A stretch of DNA of 64,000 nucleotides from Shewanella profunda (GCF_023283765.1 NZ_JAKILG010000007.1:1-64000); one strand, 5' to 3'. Positions 40,712-52,436 are shown, numbered from the stretch's first letter. Numbers and translations are program-made. The notes: a model not told the origin generated them from the sequence alone.

Positions 40712-41097
40712 CATGGCCGGTGACCTCAATGTGAATGCCAACAAATCGCTTTGAAGCTCAATAAACTTCAGTATTTACATCAGCATTATTCAGGCCAAAA
40801 TTGATAGCTGTTAAATAACAATATGATAGAAATAAGCTACTGTAAAATAATCTAATTACTGCACTAAGTTAGTTCAGGATTGCACCATAATAATCACAGT
40901 TATAAAGGTAAAAAAATGGCGACTCATAGAGTCGCCAAGCTCAGGCAAGCAAAAACTTACTGGGTAGGAAGTTAAGTCACAAGTTTTGACTTAAAAACCC
41001 GTGCAGCACATGTAGGCGAACTGCACGGGGGACAACAGCTGCAACGCAGCTAAACACAGGGTTTACAGTTTACGGATAAATCAACTTTACGGATTGC
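40712..41097. terminator. Two tandem terminators downstream of aceBA
   Basis: The hairpin CCCGTGCAG / CTGCACGGG at 40998-41029, with a minus-strand T-run, lies just after aceA. A second hairpin TGGCGACTC-ATA-GAGTCGCCA at 40917-40937, with a minus-strand seven-T run, follows at 40910-40916. Both terminate minus-strand transcription from the aceBA operon. The remainder is AT-rich promoter DNA of the thioesterase. Confidence 0.8.
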
Positions 41098-42420
41098 TTA
41101 AAACTGCTCTTCTTCCGTTGAGCCAGTCAGTGCTGTTACCGATGAATGACCACCTTGAATAACCGTCGTCACTTGGTCGAAATAGCCAGTACCAACTTCT
41201 TGCTGATGCGCAACGAAGGTATAACCTTTTTTCGCAGCAGCAAACTCAACTTCTTGAACTTTCTCAACATAATGCTTCATACCTTCACCACGAGCATAGT
41301 CGTAGGCTAAGTCGAACATGTTGTACCACATGTTATGAATACCGGCTAACGTGATGAACTGGTACTTATAGCCCATATCGGATAATGCCTGTTGGAAGCG
41401 TGCAATAGTGGCGTCATCCAAGTTTTTCTTCCAATTGAAAGAAGGTGAACAGTTATAGGCCAGCAGCTGATCAGGGTACTGGGCATGGATCGCTTCAGCG
41501 AAAACTCTGGCCTCTTCTAAATCCGGTTTAGCCGTTTCACACCAAATCAAATCTGCGTATGGAGCATAGGCCAGACCGCGAGAAATCGCTTGGTCAAGAC
41601 CGGCTTTAACACGGTAGAAACCTTCAGTAGTGCGCTCACCTGTCACGAAATCACGATCGTATGGGTCACAATCTGAAGTCAGCAAATCGGCTGCGTTCGC
41701 ATCCGTACGGGCAATAACCAAGGTTTCTACACCGCTCACATCCGCGGCTAAACGTGCTGCAACTAACTTCTGTACCGCTTCTTGGGTTGGTACTAATACT
41801 TTGCCGCCCATGTGGCCACATTTTTTAACTGACGCTAACTGATCTTCAAAGTGAACACCGGCAGCGCCTGCATCGATCATCGATTTCATCAGTTCAAATG
41901 CATTCAATACACCACCGAAGCCTGCTTCGGCATCGGCAATGATCGGCAGGAAATAATCTACAAATGCTTCATCTTCTGGATTAACGCCATTACCCCACTG
42001 GATTTGGTCTGCACGGCGGAAAGAATTGTTAATCCGTGAAACCACAGCTGGAACCGAGTTGGCAGGGTATAAAGATTGGTCTGGATACATAGTGCCTGCT
42101 AAGTTAGCATCAGCGGCGACCTGCCAGCCAGAAAGATAAATCGCTTCAATACCTGCTTTGGCTTGCTGTACCGCTTGCCCACCCGTTAACGCACCAAGTG
42201 AGTTTACATAGCCTTTTTTTGCTCCGCCGTTGACTAATTCCCACAACTTAGTGGCACCACGTTTTGCGATAGTGTTTTCAGGCACGATTGAACCGCGCAG
42301 CTTCACTACTTCTTCCGCCGTGTAAGGACGACGCACATTTTTCCAACGTGGGTTTTCTGCCCAGTCTTTTTTGATCGCATCAATCTGCTCTTGACGTGAA
42401 TTCTGCGTTGCCTTAGTCAT
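41098..42420 (-). CDS. aceA: Isocitrate lyase
   Basis: A 440-residue enzyme cleaving isocitrate to glyoxylate and succinate. The catalytic [13 protein letters not shown] motif is intact, and [14 protein letters not shown] and [19 protein letters not shown] match the family. GGAG lies 9 nt before the ATG. It is downstream of aceB by 134 bp; together they form the glyoxylate shunt operon. Confidence 0.97.
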   Translation of the reverse strand: MTKATQNSRQEQIDAIKKDWAENPRWKNVRRPYTAEEVVKLRGSIVPENTIAKRGATKLWELVNGGAKKGYVNSLGALTGGQAVQQAKAGIEAIYLSGWQVAADANLAGTMYPDQSLYPANSVPAVVSRINNSFRRADQIQWGNGVNPEDEAFVDYFLPIIADAEAGFGGVLNAFELMKSMIDAGAAGVHFEDQLASVKKCGHMGGKVLVPTQEAVQKLVAARLAADVSGVETLVIARTDANAADLLTSDCDPYDRDFVTGERTTEGFYRVKAGLDQAISRGLAYAPYADLIWCETAKPDLEEARVFAEAIHAQYPDQLLAYNCSPSFNWKKNLDDATIARFQQALSDMGYKYQFITLAGIHNMWYNMFDLAYDYARGEGMKHYVEKVQEVEFAAAKKGYTFVAHQQEVGTGYFDQVTTVIQGGHSSVTALTGSTEEEQF

Positions 42421-42554
42421 TGTCTCGCTCCTTTACTTTGAGGTTGTAGCTATCATGAAACGGCCCCACCGTTTCACTCTGCTCATTGGTTTAGTTGGTG
42501 GTAATGCCACCACAGCAAATTCCGTATCACATAAACTGTTCAAAAATTTTTATC

Positions 42555-44204
42555 TTATGCTGTTAGCATCTCGTAACCTGGTAAGGTTAAGAAATCGACC
42601 AGCTCGTCAGAAGTAGTAATATCCTCAAGCAATACAGCTGCTTGTGAAAACTTGCCATGAATAAATCTATCGCTACCCACTTCTTCCTTCACATTGGCGA
42701 GCTCTTCCACCAGCATGTCTTTAAAGAGTTGCTTAGTCACAAGCTTGCCGTTAGAGAGCGACTTACCGTGTTGGATCCACTGCCAAATTGAAGCTCTGGA
42801 AATTTCCGCCGTGGCCGCATCCTCCATCAAACCGTAGATAGGTACGCAGCCATTACCACTAATCCACGCTTCTAGATACTGCAACGCAATACGAATATTA
42901 AGACGCATACCTTGCTCTGTACGCTCACCATCACAGGTGTTAAGCAGCTCGGTTGCGAGGATTGGCGCATCCACGTCACGGGTGATATGTAATTGATTAC
43001 AGTGATCTTGGCCGATATATTCGTTAAAAATCCCCATGGCGGTATCGGCAAGACCTGGGTGTGCGACCCAAGTACCATCGTGACCATTTCGCGCTTCAAG
43101 TTCTTTATCCCGACGAACCCGTTGCAAAACCGCTTCGTTCTGGACTGGATCTTTTGCAGGAATAAAGGCAGCCATCCCCCCCATAGCTAAGGCACCACGT
43201 TTATGGCAGGTCTTAATTAAGAGTCTCGAATAAGCACTTAAGAATGGCGTATCCATGGTCACTGCTTGGCGATCCGGTAGCACTCGATCGCCATGGCGCT
43301 TTAATGTCTTGATATAGCTAAAAATGTAATCCCAACGACCACAGTTGAGCGCCACAATATTAGAACGTAATTCATATAGAATTTCGTCCATCTCAAATAC
43401 CGCTGGCAAGGTTTCAATCAAGCAAGTGCATTTAATCGTACCCGCTTGAAGACAAAATCTTTCTTCAACAAAAGCAAACACTTTTGCCCACCAACGAGCT
43501 TCTGTATGGCTCTCTAACTTAGGTATATAGAAGTAAGGACCACTGCCCTTTGCCAAGAGTTGTCGATAGTTATGGTAGAAATACAAAGCGAAATCGAAAA
43601 GTGAGCCAGGGATCGACTCACCATTAAACTGCACGTGCTTTTCTTTCAAATGCAGACCACGAACACGGCAAATAAGTACCGCAGGATTAGGACCTAGTTT
43701 GTAGTGTTTGCCCGTTTCTGGCGCTGTATATTCGATATCACCGCGTACGGCATCACGTAAGTTAATTTGGCCTTCAACGACTTTTTGCCAGCTCGGTGCT
43801 AAGGAATCTTCAAAGTCGGCCATAAATACTTTGGCGTTAGCATTAAGGGCATTGATCACCATTTTACGTTCAACGGGGCCAGTAATTTCGACTCTGCGGT
43901 CAAGAAGATCAGTTGGGATCCCACGGATTTGCCAAGCGCCATCACGAATTGCACGGGTTTCAGGTAAAAAGTCCGGTAAGGCCCCTTTATCGATACGGGC
44001 TTGCTTTTCTTTACGTTTAGCAAGTAGCGCAGGAACCTCGCCAGCAAACTCGCGGCAAAGAGATTCAAGTAAGGCGATAGCCCCTTCGGTAAAAATCACC
44101 TCTTGCCCTGGGATCTCAGCCCCCACTATTGTTAATGTAGGACTGGATATTGTTTTACCCTGTGCCAAATTCAATTGCTGTTCACTCAAAGTGTGTTCCG
44201 TCAT
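42555..44204 (-). CDS. aceB: Malate synthase A
   Basis: A 549-residue type A malate synthase joining glyoxylate and acetyl-CoA. VFMADFEDSLAPSWQKVVEGQINL, CGRWDYIFSYIKT and GMRLNIRIALQYLEAWISGNGCVPIYGLMEDAATAE-type landmarks are present (catalytic Asp/Glu/Arg region). Start ATG 44202-44204 follows GGGAGGG. The long AT-rich gap upstream should carry the operon promoter. Confidence 0.96.
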   Translation of the reverse strand: MTEHTLSEQQLNLAQGKTISSPTLTIVGAEIPGQEVIFTEGAIALLESLCREFAGEVPALLAKRKEKQARIDKGALPDFLPETRAIRDGAWQIRGIPTDLLDRRVEITGPVERKMVINALNANAKVFMADFEDSLAPSWQKVVEGQINLRDAVRGDIEYTAPETGKHYKLGPNPAVLICRVRGLHLKEKHVQFNGESIPGSLFDFALYFYHNYRQLLAKGSGPYFYIPKLESHTEARWWAKVFAFVEERFCLQAGTIKCTCLIETLPAVFEMDEILYELRSNIVALNCGRWDYIFSYIKTLKRHGDRVLPDRQAVTMDTPFLSAYSRLLIKTCHKRGALAMGGMAAFIPAKDPVQNEAVLQRVRRDKELEARNGHDGTWVAHPGLADTAMGIFNEYIGQDHCNQLHITRDVDAPILATELLNTCDGERTEQGMRLNIRIALQYLEAWISGNGCVPIYGLMEDAATAEISRASIWQWIQHGKSLSNGKLVTKQLFKDMLVEELANVKEEVGSDRFIHGKFSQAAVLLEDITTSDELVDFLTLPGYEMLTA

Positions 44205-45046
44205 CTTGTAGCCCTCCCAAGAGGCTCAACTATCGCAGGTTTATCGCTGATACAGGTGGCAATCACCCCAAACCTTAACTGCCTATATATCAACCTAAAA
44301 ACCATCAAATGTTTGTTTCAGACTAAAACCTACCGACAAATGGTTGTATTTGCAACAGTCTAGCAAGGGAAGAAACCGTCTTAAATATAACGAAAAGCCA
44401 TTATAAAATTGGTATGACCAAGAAGAAAATAACTATACAAATAATTGATATTAAACAAGTAAAATAACAAACGCTAATCATCAAATTTTACTAATATGAA
44501 AATTGTCTGACAACTTTACCAATATCAAAACAATGTAATTTAATACGTAATAAAAAAACATAATGTAAAATTTATTATCCACTACTTTTGCCATATTAGA
44601 CCTAAGTAGAAAAATGAATTTGTTTTGAACTAACCTTGAGGTAAAGAAGAAAAGCTAATTAAAATCAATAAACTGGAGATTTGCGACATTCATCAAAATT
44701 TAAACGACCGTTTCATTTTGACGTTTACGTTAACGAAATAACAATGGAATAACACTCAATGACTAACACTGGTTGCGTTTCCCGATCAACAAGGTTGTTT
44801 GTTGTGGTTAACCCGAAAAATAAATCACTTTTTTATAAAAAAAATGAAACAAAGTCGAAATAACAGCATGATCCTACCCAGCGACTACTTTTCACCTTTA
44901 ATATCTCCCTCTCAAATGGTTTCTCCACATCATCAAATTAACCGTTTTTCATAGGTAAAAACACAACTCACCCTAGGGAATTGTCGATAAGAGCTTATAC
45001 AGACCTAACGGGTTGATAATTTACAAAAACTTAATCCGTAATAATT
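44205..45046. other. AT-rich region upstream of aceB and of the receptor remnant
   Basis: About 840 bp with a very low GC content. It should carry the aceBA promoter (minus) and may carry the dead promoter of the plus-strand receptor gene. No operator is recognised. Short open frames here have no coding character. Confidence 0.35.
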
Positions 45047-45151
45047 AGTGGCGTTACTCAAGCAGGTAATCATTACGGTATTGGTGATAATTTAGTGATC
45101 CGTGGTTTAGGCACAAATTACACCTATGATGGAATGCATGGTGTGTAGTGG

Positions 45152-46335
<1,184 letters not shown>

Positions 46336-46511
46336 GTTGTCACCTAAATGGGTTATGAGTGAGATCATAACATTTCTTATTAGGTGGCCAAATTCACTAT
46401 GCCACTACAGTGATGATACAGGCCTTGGAAAGGCTTTTAACCCTACACGTTCATTAACAAACGTAGGATCCGTTGTATCACAAAAATCGGCCACATTTTA
46501 GCCTAAAATAC

Positions 46512-46542
46512 AAAACGCCCGATGAGGTGCATCGAGCGTTTT
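46512..46542. terminator. Hairpin terminator between receptor remnant and kef-like gene
   Basis: Stem AAAACGC-C-CGATG / CATCG-A-GCGTTTT, with an AGGTG loop. It serves the kef-like gene on the minus strand and the dead receptor on the plus strand. Confidence 0.7.
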
Positions 46543-46592
46543 AACAGAAATAAGTGTCAACCTATATCAGGACTAGTCACTAGGATATTGTA

Positions 46593-48362
46593 TTAACTGA
46601 CATTTTCCCTATCGCCACGCATTAATGATTCCAACTCAGCTTTACCTTTATTGGATAAATCAATCAAGGTAGCAAGATCGTTTTGATGGGCTGCACTAGC
46701 AATCACCAGCTTTTTATCATGCTCTGCAAAAATCTTTACCCGTTCATTAGCTTGCACCTGTGATAAACCAAGACCTTGAAGAATTTTTTCACTGGCGGAC
46801 AATGCAGAACCAAAGGTTTCACGAAACACATCTGTCACCCCTAGACTCATCAGACGATAAGCATGGTTACGATCCCGAGCTCGAGCTACAATATTAACGT
46901 GGGGAAAATGGGTTTTAACCTGCTGCGCAATTTCAATGGAATCCTCAACATTGTCAACAGCAAGTAATAACAACCGTGAACGAGCAATTCCCGCCGACAT
47001 CAACATATCTAAACGTCTAGCATCGCCAAAATAGACCTCCCCACCGTATTTGCGGATAACATCAACATGGCTTGCATCTTTATCCAATGCAACAAAAGGA
47101 ATACCCGATGACGCCAATATACGGCCAGTAATTTGCCCAACACGACCAAACCCAGCTATCACCACCTCAGACTCGGTGACATTAATAGTATCGGGTAACC
47201 TTGTATCCACCACCTTGGCCTTAGTTGCACGAAATAAAGAGAATATCATTGGGGTAATCGCCATAGATAAGCCAATCGCAAGTACCAATATTTGTGCAAT
47301 CTTGTCACCCACAATCCCTGATATCTGAGCCTGCGATAGCAACACAAAGGCAAACTCACCGCCCTCAGCCAAAATCAAACCAAGGGCAATACTAGGGCGC
47401 CACGTATGATGGCGTAAGCGACCGAGCAACATAAGTACAAATGTTTTAATAAGTAACATACTCAGTAGAATCAATAGAATAAGCAGTGGTTCTGTTAAAA
47501 ATAGCGTAAGGTCCATACTCATACCTACTGCCATAAAAAAGAGACCCAGTAATAATCCTTTAAAGGGTTCAATGTCGGTTTCAAGTTGGTGTCGATAGCT
47601 CGAGTTGGCGAGCATAATACCCGCTAAAAATGCGCCCATTCCCGCGGATAATCCCAACCATTCCATTAATTGCGCACTCCCCATCACTAGCAATAGTGCA
47701 AAGGCGGTAAGCACCTCCCGTACACCACTACTTGCGACCAATTTAAGTATCCGTGGAAGTAAATACTTGCCGACCAACACAAAACCCACGAGGGCCAAAC
47801 AAGTCCAATACCAAGGCACGGCATGATGTTCAATTTGTGCTGAATTAGGTGCTAAGTAAGCCGTTAATAACAGCATAGGGATTACAGCAAGATCTTGCAT
47901 TAGCAGGACACCAAAAGCATCACGCCCCAATGGTGTTGTTAATAATCGATGCTCACTCATCAACTGCACGGCAAAAGCCGTCGATGATAAAGATAAAGCA
48001 GCTCCAACGACTAAAGCCGCTTCGACGGATAAGCCAAAGGTCCAAGCTAATCCCCCAATAGCGGTCCATGAGAGTAAGAGTTGACCCGTTCCTAAGCCAA
48101 AAATCGCACTTCTAAGCTCCCACAATTTACTGGGATTAAGCTCAAGGCCGAGCACAAAAAGCATCAGCACAACACCAAGCTCAGCAAAATGCAACACCGC
48201 AGCAGGATCAGAAACTAACGCCATCCCGCCAGGACCTAAAATGACTCCAGCCGCAAGATAAGACAGGATTGGACCTGCACCAAAACGTTTACCCAAAGGC
48301 ACAAAAATGACCGCCGCTAATAAAAATAGCAGCACAGAAGTGAGTAAACTCGACGCTTCCAT
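46593..48362 (-). CDS. CPA2-family K+/H+ antiporter, KefB/KefC-like
   Basis: 589 residues from ATG 48360-48362 (MEASSLLTSVLLFLLAAV), with GGAG 7 nt upstream; an upstream start gives a hydrophobic overhang and is less likely. About 12 membrane helices (GVVLMLFVLGLELNPSKLW, FGVLLMQDLAVIPMLLL, ILAEGGEFAFVLLSQA) and a TrkA-N/RCK domain (VIAGFGRVGQITGRILAS) binding nucleotide. It belongs to CPA2 and should exchange K+ for H+, often glutathione-gated in Kef; no KefF/KefG partner gene is adjacent. The exact ion is unproven. Confidence 0.88.
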   Translation of the reverse strand: MEASSLLTSVLLFLLAAVIFVPLGKRFGAGPILSYLAAGVILGPGGMALVSDPAAVLHFAELGVVLMLFVLGLELNPSKLWELRSAIFGLGTGQLLLSWTAIGGLAWTFGLSVEAALVVGAALSLSSTAFAVQLMSEHRLLTTPLGRDAFGVLLMQDLAVIPMLLLTAYLAPNSAQIEHHAVPWYWTCLALVGFVLVGKYLLPRILKLVASSGVREVLTAFALLLVMGSAQLMEWLGLSAGMGAFLAGIMLANSSYRHQLETDIEPFKGLLLGLFFMAVGMSMDLTLFLTEPLLILLILLSMLLIKTFVLMLLGRLRHHTWRPSIALGLILAEGGEFAFVLLSQAQISGIVGDKIAQILVLAIGLSMAITPMIFSLFRATKAKVVDTRLPDTINVTESEVVIAGFGRVGQITGRILASSGIPFVALDKDASHVDVIRKYGGEVYFGDARRLDMLMSAGIARSRLLLLAVDNVEDSIEIAQQVKTHFPHVNIVARARDRNHAYRLMSLGVTDVFRETFGSALSASEKILQGLGLSQVQANERVKIFAEHDKKLVIASAAHQNDLATLIDLSNKGKAELESLMRGDRENVS

Positions 48363-48615
48363 CACAACTCCAACAAAAAATATAAATACGAAATAAGAAC
48401 GCATGCCCTAAGTCAGGCATGAGTTTGGCAATTATCGCTAATCATACCCTATTAATTTGTTAACAAGTTCAAGGCAATTAAGACTAAGAAAGAAAAAAAT
48501 AAACGAAACAAGAAACGGTGTAATACCAATAACCATAAGGAGGAGAAGGAGATGCTGATATAGACATCTGAGCTAAAATGAGTCGGTCACCATCTTTACT
48601 CATCAGATAGAACTC

Positions 48616-50406
48616 TTACGACATGCTGGCTAAATGACTCCCCAAACTGGTGGCCTGTTTATCTGACTTTAGTATATCAGAGTAACAATAGACGGTATTT
48701 CGTCCATTAGATTTTGCCGCATAAAGAGCCATGTCCGCGCGGTGTAACAAAGGATCGAGACTTAAATCATCCGCTATCACCCCACTCACACCAAAACTGG
48801 CGGTTATTCTAAAGTGATGTCCAGAGTGATGAGTCTCTATCGCTTCTATTCGTGCTCGGCATTGCTCCGCCACTTCCATTCCCTTATCTTCATTGGCATA
48901 GGGCAATAAAATCGCAAACTCCTCGCCACCAATACGAGCAAAAACATCCCCATTTCGAATATGGGATTTTAGGGCCTCAACCACCTTTTTAAGTGCCCAA
49001 TCACCCGTTCCATGACCAAAGGAGTCGTTAATTCGTTTAAAGAAATCTAAGTCAAATAGGATCACACAAAAATCGCCACCACGGGCTATGGCTTGCACAA
49101 ATAGATTTTCACCCAATTCTTGCCCCGCGCCGCGATTAAGCACCCCAGTTAACGCATCCATTCTCGCCATGCGCATAAACTTGCGTTTTTGTAAGCTCCC
49201 CACGACGAGCAAAATACCAAGGAAACATAGGCCACCAACGAGGATAGTGATAAACATCAGCATATTTGTATATTCACGTTCCTTTACAGTCTGCTGGGCA
49301 ATATAAAGTTCTCGCTCCTTATTTAGTAAACTGATCTCTCGAGTCTGCTCATCGGTATTAAATTTTGCGGCTTGATAAGCGAGTGTTTTCATCTTGGATT
49401 CATCGAATAAAAGCTGATTATAATACTGCTCTTTTTGGGAATACTCGTAGGCCTGCTCGAATTGTTTATCTGCTGCCATCAGATCAGAAAAAACTTTATA
49501 GGCAATATACTTATGCTCAACATAACTATTATCATCGGGGAAAGAGAGTACTTTCATAGCGTGGTGTTTGGTTTGAACCTTGTCACCTGTAGCAAAGTAA
49601 TTTTGGGCGAGTAAGGAATGGACATGACTGATTTCTAACTGAAACTTAAATGCTTCATAGCCTTTAAGTGCATTTAATAACAGTGGTCTCGCTGCCTGAT
49701 AATCACCTTGTTCTTGCAGAGCTAGCCCTTTACCTTTAAGGGAAATTGTTGCTAACAGTGGAAATTGATTCATTTCACAGTACTGACGGCTATCTTCGAA
49801 AGCATCAAAGGCTTCTGTTTGCTTTTTCATCCCTAGAAAATAAATTGCATACAAAACCTTTGCATGGCAAATATCCCTAACATCGCCTGCCTTTGCTAGC
49901 TGCAATACTTTATAGGCGTAGATCCCCATATCATTTAGAGCATCCATTTGATAATAAAGGTTTGCAATACGAAGATAAGCATGACGTTTAATGCTGATAT
50001 CATCGATACGAATTATCAAATCAAGTGCCTTGGAAATAGAGGATAGTGCCTTATTATAGTCCCTCATACCAATGTAAACAGTTGATTTATAGCTATAGAC
50101 AGATGACAACAGCTCAGAAGTGTTCACTAAAGATTCAGCCTGATTCAAATCATCTAAAGCTTTAGCGTAATCCCCTGTAAAAATGTAGTTTATAGAACGC
50201 CCAATTCTTAACCTCCCCAGCTGGACAGGTGTTAACTTATCAATATCCTCTTCATACTCTGCTAATTTACTCTGCGCAGTCGCAAGATCTGATTGCAACA
50301 ATGCATCAAGCTCATTAAGTGCTTGATCATAATTCACTGGAATAGCCATCGAAGGTGTAGAAAACAACGCTAGGATGGCTAACGCGGTGCAAAATAGTGA
50401 CTTCAA
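48616..50406 (-). CDS. Periplasmic-TPR diguanylate cyclase, TTG start
   Basis: 596 residues. The start is TTG at 50404-50406 (MKSLFCTALAILALFSTPSM), 6 nt after the sonA stop; no ATG stands nearby and the frame is a good signal peptide, so translational coupling is likely. Residues 25-360 form TPR-like helical repeats in the periplasm, residues about 385-410 are one membrane helix, and the C-terminal GGDEF domain has RIGGEEF with an RNGD inhibitory site 5 residues before it. It should make c-di-GMP from GTP and be feedback-inhibited. Position in the sonM-sonA operon ties it to the borosin pathway. Confidence 0.9.
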   Translation of the reverse strand: MKSLFCTALAILALFSTPSMAIPVNYDQALNELDALLQSDLATAQSKLAEYEEDIDKLTPVQLGRLRIGRSINYIFTGDYAKALDDLNQAESLVNTSELLSSVYSYKSTVYIGMRDYNKALSSISKALDLIIRIDDISIKRHAYLRIANLYYQMDALNDMGIYAYKVLQLAKAGDVRDICHAKVLYAIYFLGMKKQTEAFDAFEDSRQYCEMNQFPLLATISLKGKGLALQEQGDYQAARPLLLNALKGYEAFKFQLEISHVHSLLAQNYFATGDKVQTKHHAMKVLSFPDDNSYVEHKYIAYKVFSDLMAADKQFEQAYEYSQKEQYYNQLLFDESKMKTLAYQAAKFNTDEQTREISLLNKERELYIAQQTVKEREYTNMLMFITILVGGLCFLGILLVVGSLQKRKFMRMARMDALTGVLNRGAGQELGENLFVQAIARGGDFCVILFDLDFFKRINDSFGHGTGDWALKKVVEALKSHIRNGDVFARIGGEEFAILLPYANEDKGMEVAEQCRARIEAIETHHSGHHFRITASFGVSGVIADDLSLDPLLHRADMALYAAKSNGRNTVYCYSDILKSDKQATSLGSHLASMS

Positions 50407-50412
50407 GATGAG

Positions 50413-50625
50413 TTAATTATTACCGTGATTGACCAGTAAAAATGTTTGATAATTCTCATCGCCACTCAGGCTTTTTAGTTTGTCCAAATCGCCCGACATC
50501 ACTGCGTCAATTTCTTCATCACTCAAACCATGAGCGCGCATCACAGCTTCTGGGTTTTGTTGATATTCTTCCATCAACTGTGCATCTTGACCTAACTGTG
50601 TAAAAAAATCCGATAATGTAGACAT
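50413..50625 (-). CDS. sonA: Borosin precursor peptide SonA
   Basis: A 70-residue peptide (MSTLSDFFTQLGQDAQLMEE) that I recognise as the substrate of the split borosin system of Shewanella. Residues 1-50 form the helical borosin binding domain (LMEEYQQNPEAVMRAHGLSD), then a short linker and the core YQTFLLVNHGNN at 59-70. From family knowledge the methyl groups are placed on backbone amides within the core; by position L63 and V65 would correspond to the modified sites of the S. oneidensis peptide (recalled, not computed). SD AAGGG is 8 nt ahead of the ATG. It follows sonM by 45 bp. Confidence 0.85.
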   Translation of the reverse strand: MSTLSDFFTQLGQDAQLMEEYQQNPEAVMRAHGLSDEEIDAVMSGDLDKLKSLSGDENYQTFLLVNHGNN

Positions 50626-50670
50626 ACTTTTCCCTTATTGTTAATTAATGACTCGATACCACACTACAAT

Positions 50671-51462
50671 TTAGCCCAAATTTTCAGGATTGATCCCTAA
50701 CTGAGCCAAAATAGCATAGTTGTACTCCAGTTTTTTTGCTGGTGGAATAAGCAAAGTACTGATGGGGGTTAAATTGGCATAGGGTAAATCGGCTAAAGGT
50801 AACCGCTCAATACGAGGTAATTGTATGGGTAAGTTTGCAGCCTCATAGATAATGACTTCATGATCCCTGGGATACCATTGATTAAGCTGTTCAACTAAAA
50901 TCTGCAATCGCGCACTTGTGGTATGAAACTCGGTCAGAGTATGTTCACCCGCAATGGCAATCTGCCATAACAACAAATGGGTTGTTGGGTCGGGAGTATG
51001 ATTAAAGAACATAAATTGACTGGCCTCAAAGCTTTGGTGTCCTGAATTACCGGGATCAATCCCTAAGTCGGCCCACAAACACGCCTCAGCCGATATTCCT
51101 GCTTCCATCTTTGCAGAAAATCCCTCCGCCCTTGCCCGTGCTATTGCTAAGTGAGAAACGCAAGCAAATACCCCAGGATGCCCATATAGCGCACAGACAG
51201 TTTTTTTACCCGATCTCACAGCGTCAAGTATTGCACAGACCATTTGCTCGTAGGTTTCTCTGCGATTTTTAACTTCACCATCTTGCGCATAAAACTGCTG
51301 CAAATTGATGACGTTCGGATTGATTTTCGTCAGCCAGCGCTGTGAAAAACCATCGGGTAGGAGTGAAAACACTACATCGGCATGCTCGATATAACTGCGG
51401 CTAATGACACTAATTTGCCCAGCGAGCTGCAAACCTGTACCCACACAGACAAGAGTTCCCAA
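50671..51462 (-). CDS. sonM: Borosin alpha-N-methyltransferase SonM
   Basis: A 263-residue tetrapyrrole-methylase-fold enzyme. The SAM-binding pattern is visible in SLVCVGTGLQ-like MGTLVCVGTGLQLAGQ, VCALYGHPGVFACVSHLAI and KMEAGISAEACLWADLGIDP. It matches the alpha-N-methyltransferase of the split borosin pathway described in Shewanella oneidensis, which methylates backbone amides of SonA iteratively. The start is TTG at 51460-51462, forced by an upstream in-frame TGA, with GGGAG about 8 nt before it. It heads the operon sonM-sonA-GGDEF. Confidence 0.88.
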   Translation of the reverse strand: MGTLVCVGTGLQLAGQISVISRSYIEHADVVFSLLPDGFSQRWLTKINPNVINLQQFYAQDGEVKNRRETYEQMVCAILDAVRSGKKTVCALYGHPGVFACVSHLAIARARAEGFSAKMEAGISAEACLWADLGIDPGNSGHQSFEASQFMFFNHTPDPTTHLLLWQIAIAGEHTLTEFHTTSARLQILVEQLNQWYPRDHEVIIYEAANLPIQLPRIERLPLADLPYANLTPISTLLIPPAKKLEYNYAILAQLGINPENLG

Positions 51463-51944
51463 ATTCCGACGCTCCCAACTTCAGCTTATAGAGAATAAAT
51501 TCTTTTATAATCAGACTATAACCTAACTAAGACGCTAATTATTAGTTTTTATATAAGGCAAGTTATACTAAAGCGCACACCAAACCCTAAGAAAATAAAA
51601 ATACGCTAACATCATCAAAGTACAACTATTTTCACAACTTTAATCTTTTTCACACAACAAGGCCACATATCACGACAACTAAAGTAACATTCTAGATTTT
51701 TTTCAAAAAAACTTAGAGTAAAAAGCATCATTTTTACCTTTTAATTTTAGTTACACAGAGATCTAAATTCCCTTTATATGAGCTCTTAGTGTAAATATCT
51801 CAATATTGTGAGAACTAACGCCCACATCCTAGGTCGAAAACTCACACAATTCGATCTATAACGGTAGCAAAACCCAATTGCCCTTGTCATAAGGGGGAAT
51901 GCTTGGGTATTATGACCGCCAGATTTTCAGAAGTAGCGCATACA
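51463..51944. promoter_or_regulatory. Divergent region between sonM and bamE
   Basis: About 480 bp, AT-rich, holding promoters for the borosin operon (minus) and bamE (plus). Nothing like a Fur, CRP or other known box stands out. It is the place to look for regulation of the borosin operon. Confidence 0.35.
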
Positions 51945-52436
51945 ATGATCAATAAAAAGCAAAGTCTTACCCTGTTGAGCGCTGTGGCGCTCTCTGTTTC
52001 GCTCAGTGCCTGTAGTGTGTTTGATTGGTTGATTTATAAACCCGACATTCCGCAAGGTAACTATATGGAATCGCAGCAAGTTGAAAAGTTGCGTATCGAT
52101 ATGACCAAAGAGCAGGTTGAATACATCCTCGGCCGCCCTGTGTTGCGCGATAGCTTTGCCGATGATACTTGGTACTACGTGTATCACTACAAGAGTGGAC
52201 GTGATGCCAGTATTACTCATAAAGAACTCATCCTGCACTTTACTGGTGATAAACTCACCGCCGCGAATGGCGATTATGAGCTGAGCAAAGAATTTGATAC
52301 GCCACTGGAGCAAAGTAAATTACCGATGGCAACCGTGGCTGAAACAGATCCACTTATCCCTGTGCAACGTCCAGATGAAAAGCCTTTAGTAAAAGAAAAC
52401 CCGGCAGAACCTCAGGTTAAGAAGCCGATAAAGTAA
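51945..52436 (+). CDS. bamE: Outer membrane assembly lipoprotein BamE
   Basis: 163 residues from ATG 51945 (MINKKQSLTLLSAVALSVSL), lipobox SLSAC. The BamE/SmpA fold follows: QQVEKLRIDMTKEQVEYILGRP, DDTWYYVYHYKSG, HFTGDKL. It is the small lipoprotein of the Bam complex that inserts outer membrane barrels. The 50-residue C-terminal tail is charged and Pro/Lys-rich, longer than in E. coli (113 aa). The ribosome site is weak. Confidence 0.9.
   Translation: MINKKQSLTLLSAVALSVSLSACSVFDWLIYKPDIPQGNYMESQQVEKLRIDMTKEQVEYILGRPVLRDSFADDTWYYVYHYKSGRDASITHKELILHFTGDKLTAANGDYELSKEFDTPLEQSKLPMATVAETDPLIPVQRPDEKPLVKENPAEPQVKKPIK

Noticed and set aside
44205..45046. CRP, Fur or FadR boxes upstream of aceB
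   Set aside because: No match good enough to report; only AT-rich DNA is visible.
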